Of a stretch of 36,397 nucleotides of DNA, positions 24,964-33,584 are shown in pieces. The translations under genes and the position numbers were made by a program. A model generated the notes under the pieces. The model was given only the letters and a program-made list of their open reading frames with translations, was not told where the DNA came from and made no database searches. The stretch spans positions 1-36,397 of the forward strand of contig NZ_FOWD01000040.1 in assembly GCF_900115365.1 (NCBI RefSeq), read 5' to 3'. Positions within the stretch are counted from its first letter, which is position 1. Each line of letters opens with the position of its first letter. The stretch is from Anaerocolumna aminovalerica (GTDB taxonomy: Bacteria > Bacillota > Clostridia > Lachnospirales > Lachnospiraceae).

Positions 24964-25554
24964 TCATTTGTTCATATGTGTTAAATTTTTCCTATAATTC
25001 CATAACTCTTCATCGGTGGTAGATACAGCTATAGCTCCCGATTCAAGGGACAATTGAATGTCTTCTTCATCACTGATTAGCCCCCCTGCTATAACTGGTA
25101 TATTAGAGACTCTCGTTAAATTTCTCAAGATTTTTGGCATAACACCGGGAAGGATTTCAACAAAGTCAATTTGACTTTTGTTTACATGGACATGAAAGTT
25201 CTTATATGCTATGGAATCAATCATAAAAACCCTTTGAATGGTCATTAAACCTCTTTCTTTGGCCGATTTCAGCATATTGGATTTGGTACTGATAATTCCG
25301 TCTGCCAAAGTGTTGCTTGCAATATATTGAACGGCTATATCAGAATTAGATAAACCTTCAATCAGATCTACGTGAACAATTGCTATTTTTTTTGCTGACT
25401 TTACGGTATCAACGATTTCTTCAATGGTACATATATTACCGTGAAGGATAAAAACCACTTCGCATTTAGAATTCAAACAAGCCTGTAATCCTTCTTCATT
25501 CTTTATTGCCGATATAATTGGGTATCTTTTAAGACTTTCATATATATAATTCAT
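24964..25554 (-). CDS. glpP: Glycerol-3-phosphate-responsive antiterminator
   Basis: 196 aa, full length for the GlpP family (G3P_antiterm). It binds leader RNA in the presence of G3P and prevents termination of glycerol genes. Family blocks include EVVFILHGNICTIEEIV, AIVHVDLIEGLSN, YIASNTLADGIISTKSNMLKSAKERGL, FMIDS and VEILPGVMP followed by PVIAGGLISDEEDI, which resembles a phosphate-binding TIM-barrel loop. It stands alone, divergent from the DUF885 gene. No GlpP-type leader is seen in front of it. Probable targets in the window are the leaders at 11868 and 23284-23317. Confidence 0.93.
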   Translation of the reverse strand: MNYIYESLKRYPIISAIKNEEGLQACLNSKCEVVFILHGNICTIEEIVDTVKSAKKIAIVHVDLIEGLSNSDIAVQYIASNTLADGIISTKSNMLKSAKERGLMTIQRVFMIDSIAYKNFHVHVNKSQIDFVEILPGVMPKILRNLTRVSNIPVIAGGLISDEEDIQLSLESGAIAVSTTDEELWNYRKNLTHMNK

Positions 25555-26065
25555 TTTTGCACCATTTTCCTTTAACTTATTACATTAAGCTAATACTCTA
25601 AATCTAAACTGGTATCATTATATCAACATTCATATGGAAAATCTATAAATATATATGTATTTACTATATTTTTTTAGTTCTACCCTTGCTTTTTTAAAAA
25701 TTAAATGCTTTTATGGAAATTACTGTATCCCCTATATATATATTTTATTTATTTCATGTTTTATTTATCCTCTCCTTATTGGTAATTTTGCAGCCCTGTA
25801 ATTAGGTCTATTTTTTTATTCCGTCACTTTTTTAAATTCCATACATCTATGAATGAGATAAACTTTCCTATCATAATTTAATAGTAAGGTAAAACTTAAT
25901 TATTTCTTAAAAATTGGTATTTTTATTGACAAATAATAGCAACTAATATACTTTTGTATATGAGACAATTTACTTAAGAATTCACCAAATACATTCTTAA
26001 TGAATTTATTTTAAAGAAATGGAAGTTTTCTTATTGAAATCTTTCAGAAAGGCTTGGTACATATA
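25555..26065. other. AT-rich intergenic region between glpP and the DUF885 gene
   Basis: 510 bp between divergent genes. A TATAAT on the minus strand at 25617-25622 could be the glpP -10 box, with only a weak -35 (TAGATT). On the plus strand TTGACA at 25926-25931 is followed by TATACT at 25947-25952 with a short 15-base spacer, a candidate promoter for the DUF885 gene. The rest is long A/T runs. No ORF, RNA or repeat is supported. Confidence 0.45.
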
Positions 26066-27817
26066 ATGAGACAAAGAAAAAAGCATTTTATATTTTCCCT
26101 TCTTTTACTTCTTCTTATCACCCTCCTAATAGGCTGCTCCCGACTTGGAGATAAAAAGAAAGATGGAAAGGAATTTGACAAATTCTTAGATGAAATATTC
26201 AGAACTGAAGTACAAAAAGATACACTTACCTTAAACTATTCCTTGGCACAACCTGAGAATTATGGAATTATAGATCCGAAAGTCTCTCTTGGACACTATT
26301 CTGTAAATTACTTAAAAGATATGCTGATCTCCTCTGAAAACTACTTAGCAAGATTAGAAGAGTATGATTATAATTCTCTGTCAGATTCTCAAAAGCTTAC
26401 CTATGATATTTTAAAAATGGATTTAGGTTTAGAAACTGAAAAGGGGGATTTAATTCTATATAATGAAATTCTGGGGCCCACTACCGGGATTCAGGCCCAG
26501 CTTCCTGTTCTTCTTGCTGAATACACTTTCTACGAAAAGGATGATATTGAAACTTATCTTGAACTACTTCCGAAGGTACAGGACTATTTTGACGAAATCA
26601 TTGAATTTGAAAAAGAAAAATCTGCAGCAGGACTTTTTATGAGCGATGAAGTTGCTGACAGCATTATTGAACAATGTGAAGCATTTATTGCAGATAAAGA
26701 AAATAATTACTTAATTGATGTATTTAATGATAAAGTAAAAAGCTATAAGGGATTAACAAAGGCTGAGATTGCTTCATACATGGAAACAAATGAGAAAGCG
26801 GTTACAAATTATATTATTCCCGCCTATGAGAATTTAATATTTGCCTTAACCCAGTTAAAAGGTACCGGAACCAATGATGGGGGCCTATGTTACTATGATC
26901 ACGGCAAAGAATTCTATGAATATTTAATAAAAACAAATACCGGTTCTTCCAAGTCCGTGCCGGAACTTAAGAAAATGCTGGATGATAATATCAGCGGCAA
27001 TATGCTAAAGCTCACTTCCCTTTTGATGAAAGATCCTACCCTAACAGATACGGTTATGTCCATAACATATCCATTAACGGATCCTACTGAAATCATCGAA
27101 TACTTAAAAGCTGAGATTAAGAAAGACTTTCCTGCAACTCCTGCGGTAAGCTGCTCCATTAAATATGTTCACGAATCCTTACGGGAGCATTTAAGCCCTG
27201 CTATGTACTTAATACCTCCCATCGACAATTATAAGGATAATGTAATATATATTAACAACAACCCTTCCTATGATTTATCACAAATCTTTACCACAATAGC
27301 ACATGAAGGTTACCCCGGTCACTTATACCAATCCGTTTTCTTCAGAGATCTGGAGCCTGCACCTATTCGAAGTTTATTAAATTTTGGTGGTTATGTAGAG
27401 GGATGGGCAACTTATGTAGAATATTATTCCTATTACTTAGCGGGTTTTGATAAAAATGTAGCAGAGTTTTTAGAGGCAAGTATGTCGGCTAATATGGCGC
27501 TTTACTGCCGTTTGGATATAGGTATCCATTATGAAGGCTGGTCTCTTGCTGAAACTGCAAGTTATTTAAAATCATTTGGAATTAACGATACTTCAACTGT
27601 TAAGGTTTTATATCAGACTATGATTGAAGAACCTGCCCTTTATCCTCAGTATGGTATTGGATACTTAGAAATCCTTAAATTACGGGAAACTGCGGAAAAA
27701 GCACTGGGTGATAAATTTGTTTTAAAAGATTTTCATGAATTTTTATTGAATTTAGGTCCTGCCCAGTTTGATATAATTGCCGGCCGCTTAGACACATGGA
27801 TAGAAGGACAAAAATAA
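26066..27817 (+). CDS. DUF885 family lipoprotein, probable metallopeptidase
   Basis: 583 aa. The signal peptide MRQRKKH plus a leucine-rich core ends in LIGC (Cys24), so the protein is a lipoprotein outside the membrane. The DUF885 core carries HEGYPGH near residues 413-419 (the HExxPGH zinc motif) and EGWATYVEYYS about 35 residues later (third ligand Glu). These place it among zinc peptidases with a gluzincin-like fold. The start is ATG 26066. An in-frame TTG at 26054 would add four residues. No strong ribosome site is seen; AAAGG lies 13 bases before the ATG. The substrate is probably extracellular peptides. Confidence 0.87.
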   Translation: MRQRKKHFIFSLLLLLLITLLIGCSRLGDKKKDGKEFDKFLDEIFRTEVQKDTLTLNYSLAQPENYGIIDPKVSLGHYSVNYLKDMLISSENYLARLEEYDYNSLSDSQKLTYDILKMDLGLETEKGDLILYNEILGPTTGIQAQLPVLLAEYTFYEKDDIETYLELLPKVQDYFDEIIEFEKEKSAAGLFMSDEVADSIIEQCEAFIADKENNYLIDVFNDKVKSYKGLTKAEIASYMETNEKAVTNYIIPAYENLIFALTQLKGTGTNDGGLCYYDHGKEFYEYLIKTNTGSSKSVPELKKMLDDNISGNMLKLTSLLMKDPTLTDTVMSITYPLTDPTEIIEYLKAEIKKDFPATPAVSCSIKYVHESLREHLSPAMYLIPPIDNYKDNVIYINNNPSYDLSQIFTTIAHEGYPGHLYQSVFFRDLEPAPIRSLLNFGGYVEGWATYVEYYSYYLAGFDKNVAEFLEASMSANMALYCRLDIGIHYEGWSLAETASYLKSFGINDTSTVKVLYQTMIEEPALYPQYGIGYLEILKLRETAEKALGDKFVLKDFHEFLLNLGPAQFDIIAGRLDTWIEGQK

Positions 27818-27838
27818 CCCATACTGTGTGAATTAATG

Positions 27839-27900
27839 CAAACCATATCTTGCTAATCAGACATGAAGAATTGTTTCTGATTAACAGGGTATGGTTTTTA
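27839..27900 (+). terminator. Terminator of the DUF885 gene
   Basis: AAACCATATCTTGCTAATCAG pairs imperfectly with CTGATTAACAGGGTATGGTTT, and the right arm runs into a T-stretch. It lies about 20 bases after the stop. Confidence 0.8.
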
Positions 27901-27994
27901 ACTGGATTTTTCTACATATGAATCTGTAATTTTATATCTAAATTGTAAATTAGTTAAATTTTTAACAAAATTTATTAATTTTTCCTTAGATTCA

Positions 27995-28023
27995 TTGACA
28001 TTTGCCAAACAGAATTCTATACT
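27995..28023 (+). promoter_or_regulatory. Promoter of the PEP carboxykinase gene
   Basis: A perfect TTGACA (27995-28000), a 17-base spacer and TATACT (28018-28023, five of six). The leader would be about 107 bases with no obvious regulatory fold beyond a weak AT hairpin. Confidence 0.78.
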
Positions 28024-28136
28024 TATAATTGGTATATTTTTTGTATCATATACATAAAGTTTTTTCACAATTCATTTATTTTTTATGTATTGATAGAAAA
28101 TATATATACATTTTTATAATATAGGAGGATATGGTA

Positions 28137-29792
28137 ATGTCTACAAAAGCTTATTTTAAACGGGATGAAATTGGCGCTGGAAAACCAGGTTTTTCTAAGA
28201 CCCGCTCTATTATTGAAGCGGCGTTCTACGGAAACAATGTAGTAAAGGTAAATACATTGAGAGAAGCATATGAACTTGCAAAAAACTCTCCTGGCACAAT
28301 TGTTACCGATATGCCTGTATTTAGAGGCGAGGAATTTGGTCTTGAAAAAGATGCAAAGGTTCTATTATTTAATGATGGTTCCGTAACAGGCCGTTGTGCT
28401 GCTGCCAGAAGAATTGCCGGAGAGCCTGGTGTGGATTGTAATGATTTAGACCTAAAACTTATGAATGCAGTATATGATACCAGATATTCGATTTTGTATC
28501 ATGCTGAGGTTTATATTGGCCTTGATCCTGAATTCATGGTAAAAGCTCATCTTTTAATTCCTGAAGGCGAAGAAAACATATTATATTCATGGATGCTAAA
28601 CTTCCAGTATATGTCCGATGAATATGTAAAGATGTACAAAGAATCCAAACCAATAGCCGATGAAACTGATATATATATTTTCTCAAATCCACAATGGAAA
28701 CATCCTGAACATCCCCTTGGCCTGACCTACTTTAATACCGGAACCAACTGTGCTGCACTTTTAGGTATGAGATATTTTGGTGAGCATAAAAAAGGTACTC
28801 TTACCATTGCCTGGGCAATTGCCAACCGTAACGGATATGCTTCCTGCCACGGAGGACAAAAGCGTTATAATCTGCCCTCAGGAAAGTCTTATGTAGCTTC
28901 CGTATTTGGATTATCCGGCTCTGGTAAATCTACAATTACCCATGCTAAACATGGTGGAAAATATGATGTGACTGTTCTCCATGATGATGCTTTTATTATC
29001 AATACGGAAACCGGCTCCTCCATTGCTATAGAGCCTACTTATTTTGATAAAACACAAGATTATCCCACAAACTGTGAAGATAATAAATATTTATTAACCG
29101 CACAGAACTGTTCTGCTACCTTAGATGAAGATGGCAAAGTAGTTCTGGTTACAGAAGACATTCGTAACGGTAACGGCAGAGCTATTAAATCTAAGTTATG
29201 GTCACCAAACCGTGTAGATAAAATTGAAGAACCGGTTAACGCAATTTTCTGGATTATGAAAGATCCAACCCTTCCTCCCATTGTAAAACTAAGCGGAGCA
29301 GAGCTTGCTTCGGTTATGGGGGCTACTTTAGCAACCAAGAGATCTTCCGCAGAAAGACTTGCTCCCGGTGTGGACCCCAATATGTTGGTAGTAGAACCTT
29401 ATGCCAATCCATTTAGAACTTATCCATTGGTAAATGACTATGAAAAATTTAAGAAATTAGTGGGTGAAAGAAACGTTGACTGTTACATAATAAATACGGG
29501 AGAATTCATGGGCAAGAAGGTAAAACCATCTGATACTCTGGGTATACTGGAAACAATCGTAGAAGGTAAAGCTACTTTCAAACCATGGGGGCCTTTTACA
29601 CAAATGGAAATTATGGAATGGGAAGGCTTTGTTCCCGATTTAAGGGATACAGAATATAAGGCTCAACTAAAAGCCAGATTGGAAGATAGAGTTAAATTCG
29701 TAGAGTCCAGAAATGAAGCAAAAGGCGGCTTTGATAAATTACCGGAAGAAGCACTGGATGCATTAAAGAAATTGATTATAGAATTAAATTAG
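28137..29792 (+). CDS. Phosphoenolpyruvate carboxykinase (ATP)-like protein, divergent
   Basis: 551 aa. It should interconvert oxaloacetate and PEP with ATP/ADP. The P-loop is GLSGSGKST (residues 258-266; the common form is GLSGTGKTT), and the kinase-2 motif is HDDAF (His282, Asp283, Asp284). SNPQWK, FGEHKKGT and YIINTGEF also align with classic PckA. The usual FEGGCYAK segment after kinase-2 and the HCSANVG metal-ligand motif are not present in standard form: here IIN-TETGSS and SCHGGQKRYN stand in those places. I start at ATG 28137, eight bases from AGGAGG. ATG 28131 is too close. A PEPCK-related enzyme of another specificity is possible. Confidence 0.78.
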   Translation: MSTKAYFKRDEIGAGKPGFSKTRSIIEAAFYGNNVVKVNTLREAYELAKNSPGTIVTDMPVFRGEEFGLEKDAKVLLFNDGSVTGRCAAARRIAGEPGVDCNDLDLKLMNAVYDTRYSILYHAEVYIGLDPEFMVKAHLLIPEGEENILYSWMLNFQYMSDEYVKMYKESKPIADETDIYIFSNPQWKHPEHPLGLTYFNTGTNCAALLGMRYFGEHKKGTLTIAWAIANRNGYASCHGGQKRYNLPSGKSYVASVFGLSGSGKSTITHAKHGGKYDVTVLHDDAFIINTETGSSIAIEPTYFDKTQDYPTNCEDNKYLLTAQNCSATLDEDGKVVLVTEDIRNGNGRAIKSKLWSPNRVDKIEEPVNAIFWIMKDPTLPPIVKLSGAELASVMGATLATKRSSAERLAPGVDPNMLVVEPYANPFRTYPLVNDYEKFKKLVGERNVDCYIINTGEFMGKKVKPSDTLGILETIVEGKATFKPWGPFTQMEIMEWEGFVPDLRDTEYKAQLKARLEDRVKFVESRNEAKGGFDKLPEEALDALKKLIIELN

Positions 29793-29804
29793 TAAAATAA
29801 TAAT

Positions 29805-29912
29805 ATCATTCTGAACTAAGAAGGAATCTTATAATTATATCGTATAGTTATGAGATTCTTTCTTTATACAACCTAAGTTTTTCGGAAGGATTCGTATTAT
29901 GTTCAGAATGAT
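29805..29912. repeat. Palindromic repeat, copy B, with internal hairpin
   Basis: The outer ends ATCATTCTGAAC and GTTCAGAATGAT are perfect 12-bp inverted repeats, related to copies A and C. Inside, positions 29818-29864 form a 22-bp stem with a three-base loop and three G-T or mismatched pairs. That stem starts 26 bases after the PEP carboxykinase stop and probably also ends its transcript. It sits between convergent genes. Confidence 0.72.
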
Positions 29913-29931
29913 TTTATTTTAGAAAAATTAT

Positions 29932-30459
29932 TTAAAATAATAAATTAGTTATCACAGTACTAGCTAAAACTCCCACAAAAGTAGCAAAAAGAGCGCCGGC
30001 TAATGTGTATCTGGTTTTCTTTACTCCTGCTGTCATAAAATAAATACTCATAGTATAAAAAACTGTTTCAGTACAGCTCATTATAATGGAGGTAAGCCGT
30101 CCCAAATAAGAATCCGGGCCATACTCTTTGAATATATCCAGAACTAAACTGGTTGCGGCTGATGAGGAGAACAATTTTACAGTAACCAGGGGTACTAATT
30201 CCGAAGGAAAATGAAGGAATTGGGTAACGGGTTTTAGTATGCCGGATAGAAGATTTAAAGTTCCTGATGATCTTAAAATACCTATTGCAACCATTAAACC
30301 GATCAAAGTGGGTAAAATATTAAGTACTACTTTAAATCCGTCCTCCGCTCCTTTAGTAAACTCACTGAACACCTGAACCTTCATTAATAAAGCGAAACCT
30401 ACTATGTAGAATAGAACAAAAGGTATCATATAATCCGATATATATAACAGAAATTTCAT
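29932..30459 (-). CDS. spmB: Spore maturation protein B
   Basis: 175 aa with four or five membrane segments and the nucleoside-recognition (Gate) domain: GAEDGFKVVLNILPTLIGLMVAIGILRSSG, LVPLVTVKLFSSSAATSLV and SCTETVFYTMSIYF. SpmB works with SpmA in dehydrating the spore core and in spore heat resistance. GGAGG precedes the start by seven bases. It follows spmA after 110 bp. Its presence is good evidence that the organism makes endospores. In B. subtilis the pair sits after dacB, which is not here. Confidence 0.93.
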   Translation of the reverse strand: MKFLLYISDYMIPFVLFYIVGFALLMKVQVFSEFTKGAEDGFKVVLNILPTLIGLMVAIGILRSSGTLNLLSGILKPVTQFLHFPSELVPLVTVKLFSSSAATSLVLDIFKEYGPDSYLGRLTSIIMSCTETVFYTMSIYFMTAGVKKTRYTLAGALFATFVGVLASTVITNLLF

Positions 30460-30569
30460 ATATCATCCTCCAAACAGTAATTAAGTATCTAATATTATAA
30501 AAATTCAAAACTTTTTATATTTTACAAAAATTCCTCTATCCTTTTTTACAAAAATAGTTTATAATGTAG

Positions 30570-31154
30570 TTAACGGGACTTCCATAGTTTTCTAGCAACA
30601 ACAGAGAATATGACCCCTGCTATGGTAGATATTGTTGTAGCTACTAAAGCCGCCCCAAGAATTTCTGTTGGATTGACGGAACCGTATTGACTTCGGTAAG
30701 CTATTATGTTCACAGGTATTAATTGAAGAGACGATATATTGATGATAAGAAAGGTACACATATCACAACTGGCAATTTCGCTGTTATTATTTAATTTTTT
30801 TAGTTCTGTCATAGCTTTAAGACCCATTGGTGTTGCAGCCCAGCCTAATCCTAATATGTTGGCAATAAAATTAGATGCTATGTATTCATTCACAATATGG
30901 TCTTTTGGCAAGTCGGGAAACAGTAATCGGATGAGAGGTCTTAAAAACCTTGTAAATGCTTCCGTAATTCCTGCACTTTTGGCAACCTGCATGATTCCGG
31001 TCCACAATGACATAAAACCTAACATGGTAATGCATAATGTAACAGCCTCTTTGGCAGAATTCAAGGTTCCCGTACTGACTTCACCAATGGTTCCTGTCAG
31101 TACACCTACAACAATACCAATTACAATCATAAATCCCCATAAATAATTTAACAT
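30570..31154 (-). CDS. spmA: Spore maturation protein A
   Basis: 194 aa with about five membrane segments. Family blocks are LNSAKEAVTLCITMLGFMSLWTGIMQVAKSAGI, FRFLRPLIRLLFPDLPKDH-like text, NFIANILGLGWAATPMGLKAMTEL and CDMCTFLIINISSLQLIPVNIIAYRSQYGS. It contains the Gate domain and partners with SpmB in spore core dehydration. The start has AAGG close by. It faces away from abrB, with 220 AT-rich bases between the two. Confidence 0.93.
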   Translation of the reverse strand: MLNYLWGFMIVIGIVVGVLTGTIGEVSTGTLNSAKEAVTLCITMLGFMSLWTGIMQVAKSAGITEAFTRFLRPLIRLLFPDLPKDHIVNEYIASNFIANILGLGWAATPMGLKAMTELKKLNNNSEIASCDMCTFLIINISSLQLIPVNIIAYRSQYGSVNPTEILGAALVATTISTIAGVIFSVVARKLWKSR

Positions 31155-31318
31155 AAGCCTTGCTATCCTACTTGTTTTTCTTATTATCCACTATATTCTT
31201 CTTGGATAAAAATAGTACAATATTCATAATTTTAGATAACAAATTTTAGATATATTTTATAATTTTACATTAATATCAAAAATATTCTAAAATATTTCCA
31301 ATAATTATAAATAATTTA

Positions 31319-31347
31319 TTGACTTTAGTTTTTGATTGTGATATTTT
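31319..31347 (+). promoter_or_regulatory. Promoter of the AbrB-type gene
   Basis: TTGACT (31319-31324), a 17-base spacer and TATTTT (31342-31347). It lies about 30 bases before the gene, so the leader is short. Confidence 0.6.
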
Positions 31348-31374
31348 ATATAGAGTATTATAGGAGGTACGCAT

Positions 31375-31632
31375 ATGAAAAGCACAGGAATTGTAAGAAG
31401 ATTAGATGAGTTAGGAAGAATAACACTTCCTATCGAGCTAAGAAGAACTCTAGGTGTAGGTGAAAGAGATCCACTTGAAATTTTTGTCGACGAAGATAGA
31501 ATCGTTCTACAAAAATATGAACCTACCGACATATTCAGCGGTTCAAAAGATAATCTTTATGATTTCCATGGAAAGAAGATTTCCAAAGAATCTATTGTTG
31601 AACTGGCTAAATTAGCTGGAATCATTGAGTAG
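31375..31632 (+). CDS. abrB: AbrB family transition-state regulator
   Basis: 85 aa. The N-terminal swapped-hairpin DNA-binding domain is clear: MKSTGIVRRLDELGRITLPIELRRTLGVGERDPLEIFVDEDRIVLQKYEP. Arg and Asp positions match AbrB/SpoVT. The remaining 30 residues are a C-terminal oligomerisation part. Such proteins repress stationary-phase and sporulation genes during growth in Bacillus. Clostridial paralogues are common, so the exact target set is unknown. AGGAGG precedes the start. It lies on the opposite strand next to rsmI, as in B. subtilis. Confidence 0.9.
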   Translation: MKSTGIVRRLDELGRITLPIELRRTLGVGERDPLEIFVDEDRIVLQKYEPTDIFSGSKDNLYDFHGKKISKESIVELAKLAGIIE

Positions 31633-31641
31633 TACTTATTA

Positions 31642-31680
31642 AAAGGGTTTCCCAAGTTATCTTGGGAAACCCTTTTTCTG
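31642..31680. terminator. Terminator between abrB and rsmI
   Basis: A perfect 15-bp stem, AAAGGGTTTCCCAAG and CTTGGGAAACCCTTT, with a TTAT loop and a T-run after it on the plus strand and a shorter one on the minus strand. It serves both convergent genes. Confidence 0.93.
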
Positions 31681-31682
31681 TT

Positions 31683-32531
31683 TTATTCTGTCTGCTGAAG
31701 TAATTGCTGATATATTTCTCTTTTTGGTACTCCTCTATCTGAAGACACTGCTTTCATTGCCTCTTTTTTATTCAGCCCCTGCTCTAAATACAGATTCATA
31801 TGTTCCTCCAGGGACATAGAAGACCATTGTTCTTGTTCTTCTTTTATCATCTCTTCCCTTGGTTTTCCTTCTATTACCAGTACAAATTCCCCTTTTGGCT
31901 CTTCCTCACCATAATACCTGATTGCTTCTAAAATGGTAACAGGCATAACATTCTCATATTTCTTTGTAATTTCTTTTACTATGGTAATCTTTCTATCTCC
32001 TAACGCTTCATATAACTCTTTTAAAGTCTTTAATAGTCTGTGAGGAGCTTCATATAGGATAATAGTTCTGGTTTCCCTTTGTAATTCCTTTAAAACCTGT
32101 TGTCTTTCCTTTTTATCAGAAGGTAAGAAAGCTTCAAAAGAAAACCTTCTTGTTGGCAGTCCGGATAAAGTTAACGCAGTTATACAGGCCACAGGGCCTG
32201 GCAGAGATGTTACTTCAATTCCTGCATCAAGGCTAAGCTTAACTAGGTCTTCTCCCGGATCTGATATACCGGGAGTACCGGCATCAGTTATTAATGCAAT
32301 AGAAACCCCTTGCAATAATTGTTCAATTAACTGGGGTCCCTTTTCCTTTTTATTAAATTCATGATAACTGGTCATAGGTGTTTTAATTTCAAAATGATTC
32401 AGAAGCTTAATGCTGTGTCTTGTATCCTCTGCTGCAATCAGATCAACTTCCTTTAATGTACGAATGACACGAAAGGTGATGTCTTCCAAATTACCAATTG
32501 GAGTTGCACATAAATATAATGTTCCCGGCAT
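31683..32531 (-). CDS. rsmI: 16S rRNA (cytidine(1402)-2'-O)-methyltransferase
   Basis: 282 aa, tetrapyrrole-methylase fold. LYLCATPIGNLEDITFR at the N-terminus, AAEDTRHS, ITDAGTPGISDPGE and PSDKKERQQ are the family landmarks. It adds the 2'-O-methyl of C1402 in the decoding centre. The C-terminal region with LEEHMNLYLEQGLNKKEAMKAVSSDRG is the usual tail. It follows trmN6 after 100 bp. The GIY-YIG gene (yazA) that lies between them in Bacillus is missing. Confidence 0.96.
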   Translation of the reverse strand: MPGTLYLCATPIGNLEDITFRVIRTLKEVDLIAAEDTRHSIKLLNHFEIKTPMTSYHEFNKKEKGPQLIEQLLQGVSIALITDAGTPGISDPGEDLVKLSLDAGIEVTSLPGPVACITALTLSGLPTRRFSFEAFLPSDKKERQQVLKELQRETRTIILYEAPHRLLKTLKELYEALGDRKITIVKEITKKYENVMPVTILEAIRYYGEEEPKGEFVLVIEGKPREEMIKEEQEQWSSMSLEEHMNLYLEQGLNKKEAMKAVSSDRGVPKREIYQQLLQQTE

Positions 32532-32631
32532 ATAAAACTCCCCTTCCTATACAATTTCTATATTTCGGTCTAGAAACATACCCAAATTAAGTTCCATTTC
32601 TTTGCTTTCATTTAAAGCTTATATCTGTAAA

Positions 32632-33375
32632 TTAATATCCATAAATATCATAAATTTCATCGGTATACACATTTTGTTCCTTATATACAATTAACGGTGA
32701 CTCTACCGTAAGTCTTGATCTACCGCCCTTCAAACACTCGATTAAAACCATATTAGGTTCTTTATCTATAAAGGGATGTACCATTTTTAATCGTTTAGGT
32801 TCTAAATGATACTGGGTTAGTTTATTCAGAATTTCTACCAGACGAAAAGGTCTGTGAACCATATAGAATCTTCCGTTTGGTTTCAGCATTTTTGAAGCTT
32901 CTCTTACCACATCATCAAGGCTGCATAAAATCTCATGTCTGGCAATTGCCTTAGGAAGATCCGGATTAGTCAGTCCGTGATGATCTGTCATGTAAGGCGG
33001 ATTACTGGTAACTACATGAAAGGAGGCTGCACCAAAGATTTTGGAGGCCTCCTTAATATCACCAACCACAATATCTATTTTTTCATCCAGATTATTAAGT
33101 GTAACACTTCTTTTTGCCATATTGGCGCTTTCTTCTTGAATCTCCAGTCCGGTAAAATGTTTCCCTTCTGTTTTGGCTTCTAAAAGAATGGGTATAATAC
33201 CGGTTCCTGTACCTAAATCTAAGGCTAATTCCTCTTTTTTCACTTTTGCAAATCCGGATAAAAGTACTGCGTCCATACCAAAACAGAACTTTTTACTGTT
33301 TTGTATAATCTGATAATTGTTCCTGTGCAAATCATCTAATCTTTCATCCGGGAGTAAGATATGATTCCTATCCAT
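32632..33375 (-). CDS. trmN6: tRNA1(Val) A37 N6-methyltransferase-like protein
   Basis: 247 aa when started at ATG 33375, where the conserved MDRNHILLPDERLDDLHRNN begins and AAGGA precedes it. An upstream in-frame ATG at 33438 adds 21 non-conserved residues and would reach to within two bases of palindromic repeat copy C. The SAM loop is LDLGTGTGIIPILL near residue 52, and the catalytic motif is SNPPYM. It is the YabB group, and E. coli YfiC/TrmN6 methylates A37 of tRNA-Val. Enzyme specificity in Firmicutes is assumed from homology. Confidence 0.9.
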   Translation of the reverse strand: MDRNHILLPDERLDDLHRNNYQIIQNSKKFCFGMDAVLLSGFAKVKKEELALDLGTGTGIIPILLEAKTEGKHFTGLEIQEESANMAKRSVTLNNLDEKIDIVVGDIKEASKIFGAASFHVVTSNPPYMTDHHGLTNPDLPKAIARHEILCSLDDVVREASKMLKPNGRFYMVHRPFRLVEILNKLTQYHLEPKRLKMVHPFIDKEPNMVLIECLKGGRSRLTVESPLIVYKEQNVYTDEIYDIYGY

Positions 33376-33423
33376 TTCCCTGCCGTCCTTTATAGAAAAT
33401 CTTATATACAAATCAATAAAAGC

Positions 33424-33533
33424 TGTCATTCCGAACAAGTCAGCAAACTAAACTGATGAAATAATCTCTATACCCGTTAAGTAGCGGATTATCCATTAAT
33501 GCTCAGTTATGCTGAACTACAATCAGAATGACA
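33424..33533. repeat. Palindromic repeat, copy C
   Basis: The ends are TGTCATTCCGAAC on the left and, read on the other strand, TGTCATTCTGATT on the right, about 110 bp apart. The interior is less symmetric than in copies A and B. It lies in the gap between ricT and trmN6. Confidence 0.65.
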
Positions 33534-33584
33534 GTTATATTTTATATCCATCCTTTAGATTTATTCATCCCCGGATTTATCAAG

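Noticed and set aside
31155-31374. Hidden gene or RNA in the gap between spmA and abrB
   Set aside because: Apart from the abrB promoter I see only AT-rich sequence, with no ORF with a ribosome site and no stable fold.
33376-33438. N-terminal extension of TrmN6 starting at 33438
   Set aside because: The 21 extra residues do not fit the family and the ribosome site favours 33375. The extension would also reach to within the palindromic repeat border.
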